This document shows, one piece after another, positions 48,325 through 58,774 of a DNA stretch of 64,000 nt. The position numbers and the translations under genes are program-made. Position 1 is the stretch's first letter. Every line of letters begins with the position of its first letter. The notes under the pieces were generated by a model. The model saw only the letters and a program-made list of their open reading frames with translations, was not told the origin of the DNA and did no database searches. Where the stretch lies: the NCBI GenBank assembly GCA_026399075.1, contig JAPLRR010000076.1:1-64000 (forward strand). Direction: 5' to 3'. This DNA is from Methylococcales bacterium. Lineage in GTDB: Bacteria; Pseudomonadota; Gammaproteobacteria; Methylococcales; Methylomonadaceae.

Positions 48325-49263
48325 TCAATAAGCAAGGTAATATAAATAATGGAAAAACAGCGGCGCAGTATAAATGACACTATCTAAGCGGTCTAAAATG
48401 CCGCCATGCCCAGGTATCAAACTGCCGCTGTCCTTTATTTTTAAATCCCGCTTTACCGATGACAGCACGACATCACCGACAAAACCCGCCAAGCCAATAA
48501 TTACCCCCGCCCCCAAGCCTTGTACAAACGACAGCGGGGTTAGCAAGGGCGCAACAAAACCCGCACAAACTGTTATTGTCAGCAAGCCACCGATGAAGCC
48601 TTCCCAGGTTTTATTGGGGCTAACTTTGGGGATGATTTTGTGTTTGCCCAGTAATTTGCCCCAGATATATTGGCAGACATCATTAAACTGGGTCATAAAC
48701 AGTAAAAACAAAACCAGGCCGATTGCACCAGCCTCGGCATTTTTAACGGGCAGGATCAATAAATAGGCAATGTGGCTGATGGCAAACACCATTAACATCA
48801 CCGCCCAATGCAGGATGCCTGCTGAGCGGATAAACCCCGTGGTATCACCAATCAAGACCATGCGCATGGGCAGGAACAAAAACACATAAACGGGGATAAA
48901 GATAATGAACAGCCCGTACCAACCCATCGCCACCCAATAATATTGCACAGGAATGGCAAGATAAGCCCAAAAAATCACCCGCCTATCGGTTAGCCGGGTT
49001 GGGACTATCGATAAAAACTCTTTTAAGGCCAAAAAGCTCAAGAATCCAAAAAACACGATAGCGGTCGTGCGGCTGGCCGCCAACACAAAAAACAACAGGG
49101 CGATAATCCACCACCATGATTGGATGCGTAGCCGGAGTTCAGTATAGTCTTTGTCCGGGTGTTTCGCTGCCAAAACCAAGCGGATGCTGGTTGCCGACAG
49201 CAACAAGCCCACGACTGCCAGCATCGCGTAAAAGGAATTGGAGGGGATGTTAAACAAGGTCAT
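48325..49263 (-). CDS. Phosphatidate cytidylyltransferase-family protein (CdsA/YnbB-like)
   Basis: A 312-residue polytopic membrane protein. The C-terminal CdsA signature is intact: SPNKTWEGFIGG, LAGFVGDVVLSSVKRDLKIKDSG and LIPGHGGILDRLDS. It makes CDP-diacylglycerol from phosphatidate and CTP. The pairing with a CDP-alcohol transferase and an acyltransferase resembles the ynb genes of E. coli, so it is probably an accessory rather than the main CdsA. Confidence 0.92.
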   Translation of the reverse strand: MTLFNIPSNSFYAMLAVVGLLLSATSIRLVLAAKHPDKDYTELRLRIQSWWWIIALLFFVLAASRTTAIVFFGFLSFLALKEFLSIVPTRLTDRRVIFWAYLAIPVQYYWVAMGWYGLFIIFIPVYVFLFLPMRMVLIGDTTGFIRSAGILHWAVMLMVFAISHIAYLLILPVKNAEAGAIGLVLFLLFMTQFNDVCQYIWGKLLGKHKIIPKVSPNKTWEGFIGGLLTITVCAGFVAPLLTPLSFVQGLGAGVIIGLAGFVGDVVLSSVKRDLKIKDSGSLIPGHGGILDRLDSVIYTAPLFFHYLYYLAY

Positions 49264-49915
49264 GGGTTTGGCTTTCTAAAAACCGATAAGCCGCCATAGT
49301 GCGGCGGTACAAAGTCAGGCAGCAACCGATATTCATGATAATCAAGGCTAGCAATAGCCCATAACCTTGGCCACCTAGGCTGTTTTCCACCGCTGTGACC
49401 AAGCAGCCCGCAGTCAGTAACGCCATGCGGTGTTGTTTGGCCATAGGCCCTTGAAAATTGACTGGTGCGCCCAAACTGGCCGCCAGTGTGCGTACATAAG
49501 CGGTCATTACGGCCAACAATGCCGCACACCAGCCCAATCCTGGGCCCCAACTGACCATGGTGATGGCATAGCCAGCCCCAACGATTAGCAGCACATCTGA
49601 AAAGCGGTCTGGCACATCATTGAACAATTCGCCGGAATAGGTTTTTTTGCCGCCCTCAATGGCCACCAAACCATCAAACAGGTTACATAACAAACGCGAT
49701 TGGATAAACACCGCCGCCAAGATTGGCAACAGCCATTTCCCTGTGACACCCGCACTGGGTATCAACAGAAAACACAGGCCGCCCAAGCCTGCAAAAAAAA
49801 TGCTGGCAATGGAAATTTGGTTAGGGGTAATGTTTTGCTTGCTTAAACTTAAGGCCAAGGATTGTACGATAGCAAACTCCCGAAACCTTAAATATCTTCT
49901 ACCGTTTAAATTCAT
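49250..49915 (-). CDS. CDP-alcohol phosphatidyltransferase-family protein (YnbA-like)
   Basis: A 221-residue membrane enzyme. The family motif reads DGLVAIEGGKKTYSGELFND, then VPDRFSD. Relative to the classic D-G-x2-A-R-x8-G-x3-D-x3-D pattern, Arg is replaced by Ile and the third Asp position is Asn with Asp next to it. This is also seen in the YnbA-like branch as I remember it. It transfers phosphatidyl from CDP-diacylglycerol to an unknown alcohol. It overlaps the CdsA-like gene by 14 nt. Confidence 0.87.
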   Translation of the reverse strand: MNLNGRRYLRFREFAIVQSLALSLSKQNITPNQISIASIFFAGLGGLCFLLIPSAGVTGKWLLPILAAVFIQSRLLCNLFDGLVAIEGGKKTYSGELFNDVPDRFSDVLLIVGAGYAITMVSWGPGLGWCAALLAVMTAYVRTLAASLGAPVNFQGPMAKQHRMALLTAGCLVTAVENSLGGQGYGLLLALIIMNIGCCLTLYRRTMAAYRFLESQTHDLV

Positions 49916-49919
49916 AGGG

Positions 49920-51227
49920 CTACCTCGTCGATTTGATTTTTTGTAATTGATAAGCCGTGTACCAACTAAAAATAAAAGCCACGGTCAGGGCGGGCGTAAT
50001 GGTTGCAATAATATTCGGTGTGCCAACTAGCTTATGGATGGCCACTAAACAGCTGCCGGTAATTGCTACAGTGCACAAGGCTGCCAAAGGTAGCTTTAAA
50101 AAGCTATCCGGCAAACGCTTAAAAAACCAGCTGACCAAGTGCACCATCAGCAAGGTGATGGCAAAACTGGCCGTCCCTTGGCTTAAGCCAGAACTTAAAC
50201 CTTGATTGGCATCCGTGTTGGCATTGACATAATACGCCCACGCGCCCCAAAGCAAAAACGCCAATACCGCTGATAAGCCATTAAACAATAAACTGGTGCG
50301 GGGCTGGGTGTCGCTAGCGCTGTAATCCCCAGTTTTAAACCAACGATAAGCCAAATAGCCAACGACCGCCAATAACAGCCAAGCCGTTACTAAGGGGCCG
50401 ATAACGCCGTCGTAGCTGCTCACCAAATACAAGTATTCAGAACCGTAATCGGTGTTGAACACTTGTTTGCTCATTTTAATTTGCCACACCCAGCCGGTAT
50501 GGCAACCAATACACAAGCCCAAACTAGATGGCACTTGCGTCCTTAATACGCCCAAAAAAATACCGACCATCAACAAGGCACAAAATGCCGACCAGATGGC
50601 CGGATTGAATAAATTGCCCAAGGCTTCTTGTAACAAGATAAAGCCAGTGTACAGCTGGATGTCTTGGCTAGGAATCGTGGTTTTGGCACTTAAAAAATGC
50701 AAGGCGGCGTAATAGGTTGCGCTTAGCAAAATCGCCGCCGCCAGCGGGAGTTTCTTACGCAGGCCCACCAGTAAGATGCCCCGGAATAGCGGCTCTTCAA
50801 TTAAGGAAATCAGCAAAGCTACGCCTAAGGTAATCGCCATGTTTTTGGCAATAACCCCAACTGTCCAGACACGGGAGTCATCGATGACATTAATTTTAAG
50901 CACATATTGCAGGATAAAAATTGGCAATAAGGTCAGCAAGCCTAGCCCCAATCCCAGTAGCAATTGCTTGAAAAACACTCCCCGTGATGCAAAACCCAGC
51001 TCAGCTTTATTAATTTTCAACAGCGCCATGGCCGGAAAAATGCTCAACACCAAAAACAATTGCGTCGATTTGCTGATGATTTTTCTAAACGGCGCAAACT
51101 CACCAAACCCTTGGACGATAAAATAAGCCGCGATGCAAGACAAGGCAATGGCCGCCAACAAGACCAGCAACGGCACTAAGCCATAAACAGGCCAGAAAAG
51201 GGTCGAATTTTTATTGATGGGACGCAA
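49920..51227 (-). CDS. CPBP-family intramembrane metalloprotease
   Basis: A 435-residue polytopic protein. The CPBP/Abi motifs are SLIEEPLFRGILL (EExxxR), AALHFLSAK (motif 2 His) and CIGCHTGWVW (motif 3 His). A further C-terminal block of about five helices is present. CPBP proteases act in prenyl-protein processing, anti-sigma cleavage or bacteriocin immunity. The start is taken as the TTG at 51227, with GGGGGGA upstream, overlapping rsmE by 17 nt; the open frame reaches further into rsmE without conserved sequence. Confidence 0.82.
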   Translation of the reverse strand: MRPINKNSTLFWPVYGLVPLLVLLAAIALSCIAAYFIVQGFGEFAPFRKIISKSTQLFLVLSIFPAMALLKINKAELGFASRGVFFKQLLLGLGLGLLTLLPIFILQYVLKINVIDDSRVWTVGVIAKNMAITLGVALLISLIEEPLFRGILLVGLRKKLPLAAAILLSATYYAALHFLSAKTTIPSQDIQLYTGFILLQEALGNLFNPAIWSAFCALLMVGIFLGVLRTQVPSSLGLCIGCHTGWVWQIKMSKQVFNTDYGSEYLYLVSSYDGVIGPLVTAWLLLAVVGYLAYRWFKTGDYSASDTQPRTSLLFNGLSAVLAFLLWGAWAYYVNANTDANQGLSSGLSQGTASFAITLLMVHLVSWFFKRLPDSFLKLPLAALCTVAITGSCLVAIHKLVGTPNIIATITPALTVAFIFSWYTAYQLQKIKSTR

Positions 51228-51948
51228 AATCCCCCCACAACATTTGCACCGCTGACAATGCCGCCAAAGACGCGGTTTCTGTGCGTAATATGCGGCTACC
51301 CAAACGCACGGCAACAAATCCGGCGGCAAGGGCCAATTCGCGCTCCTGCCCAGAAAAGCCACCTTCCGGCCCAGTCAATAAAGTGACGTGCTTGTTGTTG
51401 GGTGTTAAATCGGCCAAACTACTAGTCGCATAAGGGTCTAAAAATACTTTTAAGCCGTGCTGTGCGGTCAGCCAAGGCGCTATTTCGGCTATTTCGGCAA
51501 AACCAGGCAATTGTGTGCGCCCGCTTTGTTCAGCCGCATGTTGGACAATTTTTTGCCAATGCTGCCAGCGTTGCGGCTTGGTTTCGCCTTTAAACTGCAC
51601 CACGCAGCGTTCGGTGATTAAGGGCGTGATATGGTTTACGCCTAGCTCCACGGATTTTTGTACGGTCAAATCCATACGGTCGCCACGCGAAATGCCCAAA
51701 CCCAAAGTGACTGATAAGGGCGATTCGACACTGCGGTCTTGCCATTCTTGCACAGCTATCCAAACAGCCTTACGGCTGACTTCGCCAACCGTCGCCAAAT
51801 ACTCGCCGCCTGAGCCGTTGAATAAAATGATCGGCGCATCTTTTTTTAAGCGCAACACCGTCCGCACATAATGCGCATTATCCTCATCTAAGGCAATGGC
51901 TGCACCGCTAGCTAAAGGGATAGCCGTATATAATCTGGAGACTCGCAT
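51211..51948 (-). CDS. rsmE: 16S rRNA (uracil-1498-N3)-methyltransferase
   Basis: A SPOUT-class methyltransferase, 245 residues, that modifies U1498 of the decoding centre. N-terminal PUA-like part has HYVRTVLRLKKD; the knotted SAM-binding domain shows SVELGVNHITPLITERC, KIVQHAAEQSGR, LLTGPEGGFSGQE and RLGSRILRTETASLAAL. It starts 1 nt after bioA's stop. Confidence 0.96.
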   Translation of the reverse strand: MRVSRLYTAIPLASGAAIALDEDNAHYVRTVLRLKKDAPIILFNGSGGEYLATVGEVSRKAVWIAVQEWQDRSVESPLSVTLGLGISRGDRMDLTVQKSVELGVNHITPLITERCVVQFKGETKPQRWQHWQKIVQHAAEQSGRTQLPGFAEIAEIAPWLTAQHGLKVFLDPYATSSLADLTPNNKHVTLLTGPEGGFSGQERELALAAGFVAVRLGSRILRTETASLAALSAVQMLWGDFASHQ

Positions 51949-51949
51949 A

Positions 51950-53302
51950 TTAACCGTTCACCGCCCACTCAATGCCATCCCATGCCACGGTGGCGATGAC
52001 TGAAAGTTCTTCCGCCGTGATCACATAAGGCGGCATAAAATAAATCACGTTGCCTAAAGGGCGTAATAATACACCTTTCGCCAGTGCATATTGGTAGACT
52101 TTAAGGCCACGGCGTTCTTGCCAGGGAAACGGTTCGCGGCTGCGTTTGTTTTTGACCAGTTCTATCGCCACAATCAAACCCGTTTGCCGTACCTCGGCAA
52201 CATGGGGGTGCTCGATAAACCGCGCTGCCGCTATCGCCATCAGCCTAGCCAACTGCTGGTTGTTTTCCAGTATGGGTTGTTGCTGGAATATATCCAGCGT
52301 GGCTAAGCCCGCCCGACATGCCAAAGCATTACCTGTATAACTATGCGAATGTAAAAACGCGGTCAGTTTATGGTAGTCATCATAAAATGCCTGATAAACC
52401 TTATCGGTGGTCAACACCGCCGATAAGGGCAGATAACCGCCAGTCAGCCCTTTCGACAAACACATAAAATCTGGGCTTACCGCCGCTTGTTCGCAGGCAA
52501 ATAAAGTCCCGGTACGGCCAAAGCCCACGGCGATTTCATCGGCGATCAAATGCACCTGATATTTGTCACAAGCAGCGCGTAGCAAGCTTAAATACACTGG
52601 GTCGTACATGCGCATATAGCCTGCACATTGCACCAAGGGTTCGATTATCACAGCGCATACGCTGTTCGCATGGGCTTCTAAAGTTTGTTCCATCAGCGCA
52701 AAGCGGCGCGTGGAATAGTCTGCCCAAGATTCGCCGGGTTCCCGAAAATAACAATCTGGCCCTGGTACGGTCAACACTTCCATTAATAAAGGGGAGTAAG
52801 TGTCTTTATATAAGGCCACATCACCAACCGCCAAAGCCCCTAAGGTTTCACCGTGATAGCTGTTCTCCAGGGTGATGAACCGGGTTTTTTGTGGCTGTCC
52901 GGTATTTTTCCAATAATGGAAACTCATCTTTAAGGCCACTTCCACCGCAGCCGAACCATTATCGGCAAAAAAGCAACGGCTAAGTCCAGCAGGCGTTAGG
53001 GACAACAAACGCTCCGCCAGATTAACCGCCGGTTCATGGGTAAAACCGGCAAAAATAACCTGTTCCAAGGTGTCCAGTTGGTCTTTGAGCGCGGCATTAA
53101 TGGCCGGATGGGCATGGCCAAACAAATTCACCCACCACGAACTGATCGCATCCAAATAGCGGCGGCCTTCAAAATCTTCCAGCCAAACGCCTTGGGCTTT
53201 TTTAATGGGGATAATCGGGAAGGTCTCGTGGTCTTTCATTTGTGTGCAAGGATGCCACAAGACAGCACGGTCGCGGGATGTGAGGGAATGGTTGGTCATC
53301 AT
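51950..53302 (-). CDS. bioA: Adenosylmethionine-8-amino-7-oxononanoate aminotransferase
   Basis: A PLP-dependent aminotransferase in biotin synthesis that makes 7,8-diaminopelargonate using SAM as amino donor. The 450 residues show VLWHPCTQMKDHE, the SAM-binding SSWWVNLFGHAHP, FADNGSAAVEVALKM, YHGETLGAL, the cofactor Asp in LIADEIAVGFGRTG and the Lys in CLSKGLTGGYLP. No other bio gene is in the window. Confidence 0.96.
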   Translation of the reverse strand: MMTNHSLTSRDRAVLWHPCTQMKDHETFPIIPIKKAQGVWLEDFEGRRYLDAISSWWVNLFGHAHPAINAALKDQLDTLEQVIFAGFTHEPAVNLAERLLSLTPAGLSRCFFADNGSAAVEVALKMSFHYWKNTGQPQKTRFITLENSYHGETLGALAVGDVALYKDTYSPLLMEVLTVPGPDCYFREPGESWADYSTRRFALMEQTLEAHANSVCAVIIEPLVQCAGYMRMYDPVYLSLLRAACDKYQVHLIADEIAVGFGRTGTLFACEQAAVSPDFMCLSKGLTGGYLPLSAVLTTDKVYQAFYDDYHKLTAFLHSHSYTGNALACRAGLATLDIFQQQPILENNQQLARLMAIAAARFIEHPHVAEVRQTGLIVAIELVKNKRSREPFPWQERRGLKVYQYALAKGVLLRPLGNVIYFMPPYVITAEELSVIATVAWDGIEWAVNG

Positions 53303-53317
53303 ATCGCTGCCACTAAG

Positions 53318-53351
53318 CCTAGGCCGGAATGAAAAACCATTCTGGCCTAGG
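53318..53351. repeat. 14-bp inverted repeat between purB and bioA
   Basis: CCTAGGCCGGAATG (53318-53331), loop AAAAAC and CATTCTGGCCTAGG (53338-53351) pair over 14 positions with one G-T. No T-run follows on the minus strand. It is probably a REP-like element; it could also limit read-through from purB into bioA. Confidence 0.55.
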
Positions 53352-53438
53352 GGGTGTGATTGTCGGGATGGCGCTAAGGCCTCATCCCGACTGGGTTGGG
53401 TTTACTTTAGGATAGCCTGGGCAATCCACTGGCATACG

Positions 53439-54839
<1,401 letters not shown>

Positions 54840-55535
54840 TTATAGTTGTCCGTTGGGGCGAGGCAAGGCTTGCGTTTGTCCGTCAAAACAGTCTGTGCTA
54901 GTGCCTTGAAACGCGTCGATTAGGCGTTGGCGCATATCTGTATCGTTTTGAAAAACTGTCATCCAGATTGACCAAAAGCCTGTGTGGATGGCGAGAACTA
55001 AGATTATTTGGGACATTTGTTCGGATGGTTGTTGTCCAAGATTAACTTTTGCCTGTAATGCTGCGTCCCAAGCGGCCTTGCGTGCTTTCCAGCGTTTGTC
55101 TTTAACAGTTTCAGGGCTACTCGGCTCACGATTTAAACCAGTTAACTCAAGTGTATTTTGAGCAATTTGTTGCTGTGCTGCGTTCAAAAAACCAGCTATT
55201 TGAGGTGAGCGGTCTTTTTCATAAATAAACGCCCTGAAAGTATTGTCTAAGTGTACCCAAAGATAGTCATGTAAATTAATAGCTTTAGTACCTTTGATAC
55301 TATTACAGGAAGGGCAGCTTAAAAGAAAATTGCTCCACTCGTTTTCCAAAGTTGGTTCTAAACTTTTAGGTTGAATATGTTCAACAGCTAGAGCCTGAGG
55401 TAAGCGAATTTCACAGTAAGAGCAATAACATCCCAAACGATTAATCAGTTCGTTGCGGGCATCACCGTATTGTTTAAAATTAACAGGTTTGCCCATGCCA
55501 TCAATTGGTCTGTCACCGCGATTAACAGGTCTCAT
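54840..55535 (-). CDS. ptuB: Septu defence protein PtuB-like HNH endonuclease
   Basis: A 231-residue HNH nuclease with the zinc-finger type motif CSYCEIR, AVEHIQPKS, NFLLSCPSCNSIKG (C-x2-C ... E-H ... N ... C-x2-C). The C-terminal half is helical. In the Septu system PtuB is the effector nuclease held by the ATPase PtuA. The gene starts within the 3' end of ptuA (ATGA), so the proteins are made together. Confidence 0.85.
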   Translation of the reverse strand: MRPVNRGDRPIDGMGKPVNFKQYGDARNELINRLGCYCSYCEIRLPQALAVEHIQPKSLEPTLENEWSNFLLSCPSCNSIKGTKAINLHDYLWVHLDNTFRAFIYEKDRSPQIAGFLNAAQQQIAQNTLELTGLNREPSSPETVKDKRWKARKAAWDAALQAKVNLGQQPSEQMSQIILVLAIHTGFWSIWMTVFQNDTDMRQRLIDAFQGTSTDCFDGQTQALPRPNGQL

Positions 55536-56878
55536 ACAGGCTTATTCCCCTCTACCGCAAGCCGTTCCATTTTCAAAAATGCCTGAAAAGCGGGGTCATC
55601 GCTGTAAGGCATTAGTAGCTCATCTAACCGTTGCCGTAAACGCTGTTTTTCGTCTTCGCTGGCAGGAGGGATTTGTTTTAATACCGTGTAATATTCCTCG
55701 GCGGCTTTTTCCATATCCAAAAACCGTTGGCTTTGTTGTGGAATTTCCACGCCTTGCTGGTTCTCGGCAATATCTTCAATACTTTTGCTATCGACGGTAA
55801 CTGGCGCATTTGTTTCCAAATCCCATAACAAACAATCATCACGATGATATAAGGATTGGATAATAAATGGAGAATGGCTAGTTGCCACAAATTGTATTTT
55901 AGGGAAGGTGTCTAATAAGCGCCCGACCACTTGTTTTTGCCAGTTAGGATGCAGATGTAAATCCAACTCGTCGATTAAGACTATACCTTCAGTTTGCTTG
56001 ATGGCGTTATCTTCCAGTTGCGGGTTTAACGTCGCCATCCGGTAAGCAATATCGGCAACCATGCCTATCATATTGCGGTAGCCGTCGCTGAGGAGTGAAA
56101 ATGGAACGGTTTTCAGTTGACCTTGTACGAATATTTCTATTCTAAGTTCATCCCAGTCCAAATCCCACCATGCCCGTTTTGCATCGGGAATCATACTGAT
56201 AATAGCTCCACGAACCGCCTCCAATACATGACGTCGCTCTTGTTTTTGTAAAGCCGCCAGCTCTTGCGTTTTAAACCACTGAAAAAAACTTTTTTGGTCA
56301 GATGCTGAATTCAAACTATTTTTATAACTATCGAAACGAGAGCTAGGGCCTATAGTTTTTTTATCTTTAGGCTTTAATTGTTGCCACAATCGCCCTGTTC
56401 CATAATAGGCTGCTATTGGGAATAAATTTTTAGGATTATTTTTTTCTTCCATAAATTCGGTCAAAAAATCTACATGCATATCTACCCCTTTAATCAGGTC
56501 GTCAGTAACCCCATCAAGATCACCTTTGCTTAGGCAGAAAAATTTTTTAATGCCTCTGCCGTTTATCCAGTGAATAGGCTTATTGCCGATAACGGCATAA
56601 AAGGAAATAAAAGTATTAGTAGCTGTTTCTTTTAAAGCTGTTTGCCCCATTGTTAGTTCTACATGGTGCATATCATTGAGGGATATCCTGTATTTGTCGG
56701 TGGCTTTAATGCCAGTCATTTCCAATAACAAATCACCTATTGAAATTGCTAAGGCATCTAAAATGGCTGTTTTTCCACTGCCATTATCACCAATTAACAA
56801 AGTAAATCGATCAGCAGGTTTTAGCGTATAGCTCTTAAAACAACGAAAATCGAGTAGTTTAAGTTGATTAATTTTCAT
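55532..56878 (-). CDS. ptuA: Septu defence protein PtuA-like ABC-type ATPase
   Basis: A 448-residue SMC/OLD-like ATPase. Walker A is LIGDNGSGKTAIL (about 28-40), the signature loop is SLLSDGYRNMIG, Walker B is GIVLIDELDLHLHPNW and the H-loop is ATSHSPFII. With the HNH partner that follows, it fits Septu, in which PtuA senses infection (probably through nucleotide levels) and releases PtuB activity. No reverse transcriptase is present, so this is not a retron-Septu. A family C repeat lies directly upstream. Confidence 0.85.
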   Translation of the reverse strand: MKINQLKLLDFRCFKSYTLKPADRFTLLIGDNGSGKTAILDALAISIGDLLLEMTGIKATDKYRISLNDMHHVELTMGQTALKETATNTFISFYAVIGNKPIHWINGRGIKKFFCLSKGDLDGVTDDLIKGVDMHVDFLTEFMEEKNNPKNLFPIAAYYGTGRLWQQLKPKDKKTIGPSSRFDSYKNSLNSASDQKSFFQWFKTQELAALQKQERRHVLEAVRGAIISMIPDAKRAWWDLDWDELRIEIFVQGQLKTVPFSLLSDGYRNMIGMVADIAYRMATLNPQLEDNAIKQTEGIVLIDELDLHLHPNWQKQVVGRLLDTFPKIQFVATSHSPFIIQSLYHRDDCLLWDLETNAPVTVDSKSIEDIAENQQGVEIPQQSQRFLDMEKAAEEYYTVLKQIPPASEDEKQRLRQRLDELLMPYSDDPAFQAFLKMERLAVEGNKPV

Positions 56879-57013
56879 GATATTTCATTCCTTATTGTTC
56901 CGATGCTAAGCGTCATTGCCCACATTTAACTTGGTTTTAGGCATTGTTCCTAATTTTATTGCCGTCACGGCAACGTCTAAAGCCGTTGCACTCCAGTTGC
57001 AATGCCTTTTATA

Positions 57014-57138
57014 GTTCCCACGCTCCGCGTGGGAATTCATCCCGCAACGCTCCGGCGTTGCGGGGCGGTTAGGCTGTACAGACAGACAAGAAGACGCTGG
57101 AGCGTCTACGGCTGCATTCCCACGCGGAGCGTGGGAAC
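57014..57138. repeat. MITE-like element, family C
   Basis: A perfect 23-bp terminal inverted repeat (57014-57036 against 57116-57138) with core CCCACGCTCCGCGTGGG, itself palindromic, bounds 125 nt. Inside are two more hairpins, CCCGCAACG...CGTTGCGGG and GACGCTGGAGCGTC. A fragment of the end (GCGGAGCGTGG) follows at 57151. It separates the Septu pair from the ATPase operon. Confidence 0.75.
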
Positions 57139-57194
57139 GATACAAACCCTGCGGAGCGTGGAAAAGGAATAATTTGTGTGCACATGTATTAATT

Positions 57195-58646
57195 TTATTT
57201 GGCGGGCTTTATACCGCCTTTGCGACCTAAACCAAAGCCGATGCGATAGACTTCGGGTATATTAATCCTGCCATCGAGCATTTGTTGGAATATGCCCATG
57301 GCGATTAAATCGCGTTTAATATCGTCAAAACCATAATCCCTTGCTTTATAACTTGGGGGAGGTATTTTTCCAGATTCTTGAATAATGCTGTCTACTTCAG
57401 AGAGAATACTAGAACTCCATAAATGATCAAGCTCATGTGTTTCGCAAGGAAAGCTAATGTCTTTACCTTTTAATAATGTGTAAATCCAATGGGCAGTTTC
57501 ATTTAATAGGCTCACTTGCATCTGGGATGCTTTTTGCACACCTTTTTTCAAGGCTATATAATTTAAGGGGAATTGGGTTTCTTCGGTGAGTGCATCAGTG
57601 TTTGCCGCTTCGTGTAATGCGGCTAAAAAACTGCACGGGCTGACTTTACCAAAACCGTCTTCCAAATGATTAGGCAGCCACACATACGGATAGCCTGATT
57701 TTGCACTGTCGCCCATCCATTCACCCGTTAGGGCATGAAAAATTTTGCGTTGCAAAACCGCATCCCTACGCATGTCTTCTGGAATTTGCCATATATCCGT
57801 ATCTGGATATTTTTCCCATGCTTGCTTAAAGTGTTGTTCACAACCATTGCGAAATTCGGCCCCTCCTTCGGTCGCATTACCCAAGTATTGCCATAATAAA
57901 TTAAATAACTCTACCGTATTCCATTCTATGGGTAATTTGTTGTTGATTATTTTGGTGCCACCTGTAAAAGAATAGACAGACGCGTCTTCTAACATCTCAG
58001 GATGGACAAAAATCTTTAATCGGATGGCACGGAATGAACGAAACTTTAAGGCGACCTGTAATAAGCCTTTTAATAATTTTTTTAAGGTTTCCCAGTCATC
58101 GCTTGCATAGTCTAAGGCATCGAATAAAACGATATGTTTTTTTTGTTGTGAATGTAAGTCTTCGTCGAGTCGCCTTAATTTTTTTTCATTTCCATCAATG
58201 TCGGTTTCATAATCGTTAATTTTAGTTTCCCAACTATCTCCTTCCCATCCATTGTCTCGAAGAATAACTAAGGCAATAACCGTATTCCAGATAGTTTCTG
58301 GCGTTATATCTTTACCTAACAATTGGGCTAAAATTGCTTTACTGGGATAGTTTTCATCTGATGCTTGACCAAAACCGATGAAACACTCCGTATTTTCTAA
58401 TTCAGCGCGGGGGGCAATAAGCGCAATATGTTTTAAGTTTGCAGATTTGCTTAACTGTAAAAACCATTCAGTTTTACCTGTTCCATGAATGCCTTCAACC
58501 AGCTGGTTATCAGGGTACAAAGCTTTGGCATGGGTTAATGGCACATAAAAATAACGGCTGTCTATAGGGTCGATGTCCGATTCACGGGGTTGTGTTGGCA
58601 GTTGCAAAAAAGCTTGCCTTAAAGGTTCTATAGGAAAAATACTCAT
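57195..58646 (-). CDS. P-loop ATPase of unknown family in the defence island
   Basis: A 483-residue protein with Walker A EGIHGTGKTEWF (about residues 51-62) and Walker B HIVLFDALDYASDD (about 169-182). Between them is a charged helical stretch (NDYETDIDGNEKKLRRLDED). The following strand-rich part (RAIRLKIFVHPEM, KLPIEWNTVELFNLLWQYL) resembles the sensor/arginine-finger region of STAND or KAP-like ATPases, and the C-terminus could be a winged helix. No nuclease motif is seen. It is the third gene after a SLATT protein and a 41-residue ORF, overlapping the latter by 4 nt, so it is the likely sensor or switch of that unit. Confidence 0.7.
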   Translation of the reverse strand: MSIFPIEPLRQAFLQLPTQPRESDIDPIDSRYFYVPLTHAKALYPDNQLVEGIHGTGKTEWFLQLSKSANLKHIALIAPRAELENTECFIGFGQASDENYPSKAILAQLLGKDITPETIWNTVIALVILRDNGWEGDSWETKINDYETDIDGNEKKLRRLDEDLHSQQKKHIVLFDALDYASDDWETLKKLLKGLLQVALKFRSFRAIRLKIFVHPEMLEDASVYSFTGGTKIINNKLPIEWNTVELFNLLWQYLGNATEGGAEFRNGCEQHFKQAWEKYPDTDIWQIPEDMRRDAVLQRKIFHALTGEWMGDSAKSGYPYVWLPNHLEDGFGKVSPCSFLAALHEAANTDALTEETQFPLNYIALKKGVQKASQMQVSLLNETAHWIYTLLKGKDISFPCETHELDHLWSSSILSEVDSIIQESGKIPPPSYKARDYGFDDIKRDLIAMGIFQQMLDGRINIPEVYRIGFGLGRKGGIKPAK

Positions 58647-58768
58647 ACTATATCTTCATTAAATACCAATTGGCTGGCGGCACTCATAAAGTTACCGTAA
58701 CAGGCATCTATCTTTTTTTGGGTCGTAAAATATGCTTCATCTATGGAGTCGAACTTTTGGAAATTCAT
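58643..58768 (-). CDS. 41-residue ORF between the SLATT and ATPase genes
   Basis: A short frame starts 6 nt after the SLATT stop (MNFQKFDSIDEAYFTTQKKI) and ends ...LVFNEDIV, its TGA overlapping the ATPase ATG (ATGA). Spacing on both sides is that of a true operon gene. The product is acidic and probably helical; the family is unknown. It could be an accessory or inhibitor peptide, or a coupling ORF. Confidence 0.6.
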   Translation of the reverse strand: MNFQKFDSIDEAYFTTQKKIDACYGNFMSAASQLVFNEDIV

Positions 58769-58774
58769 ATTTCA

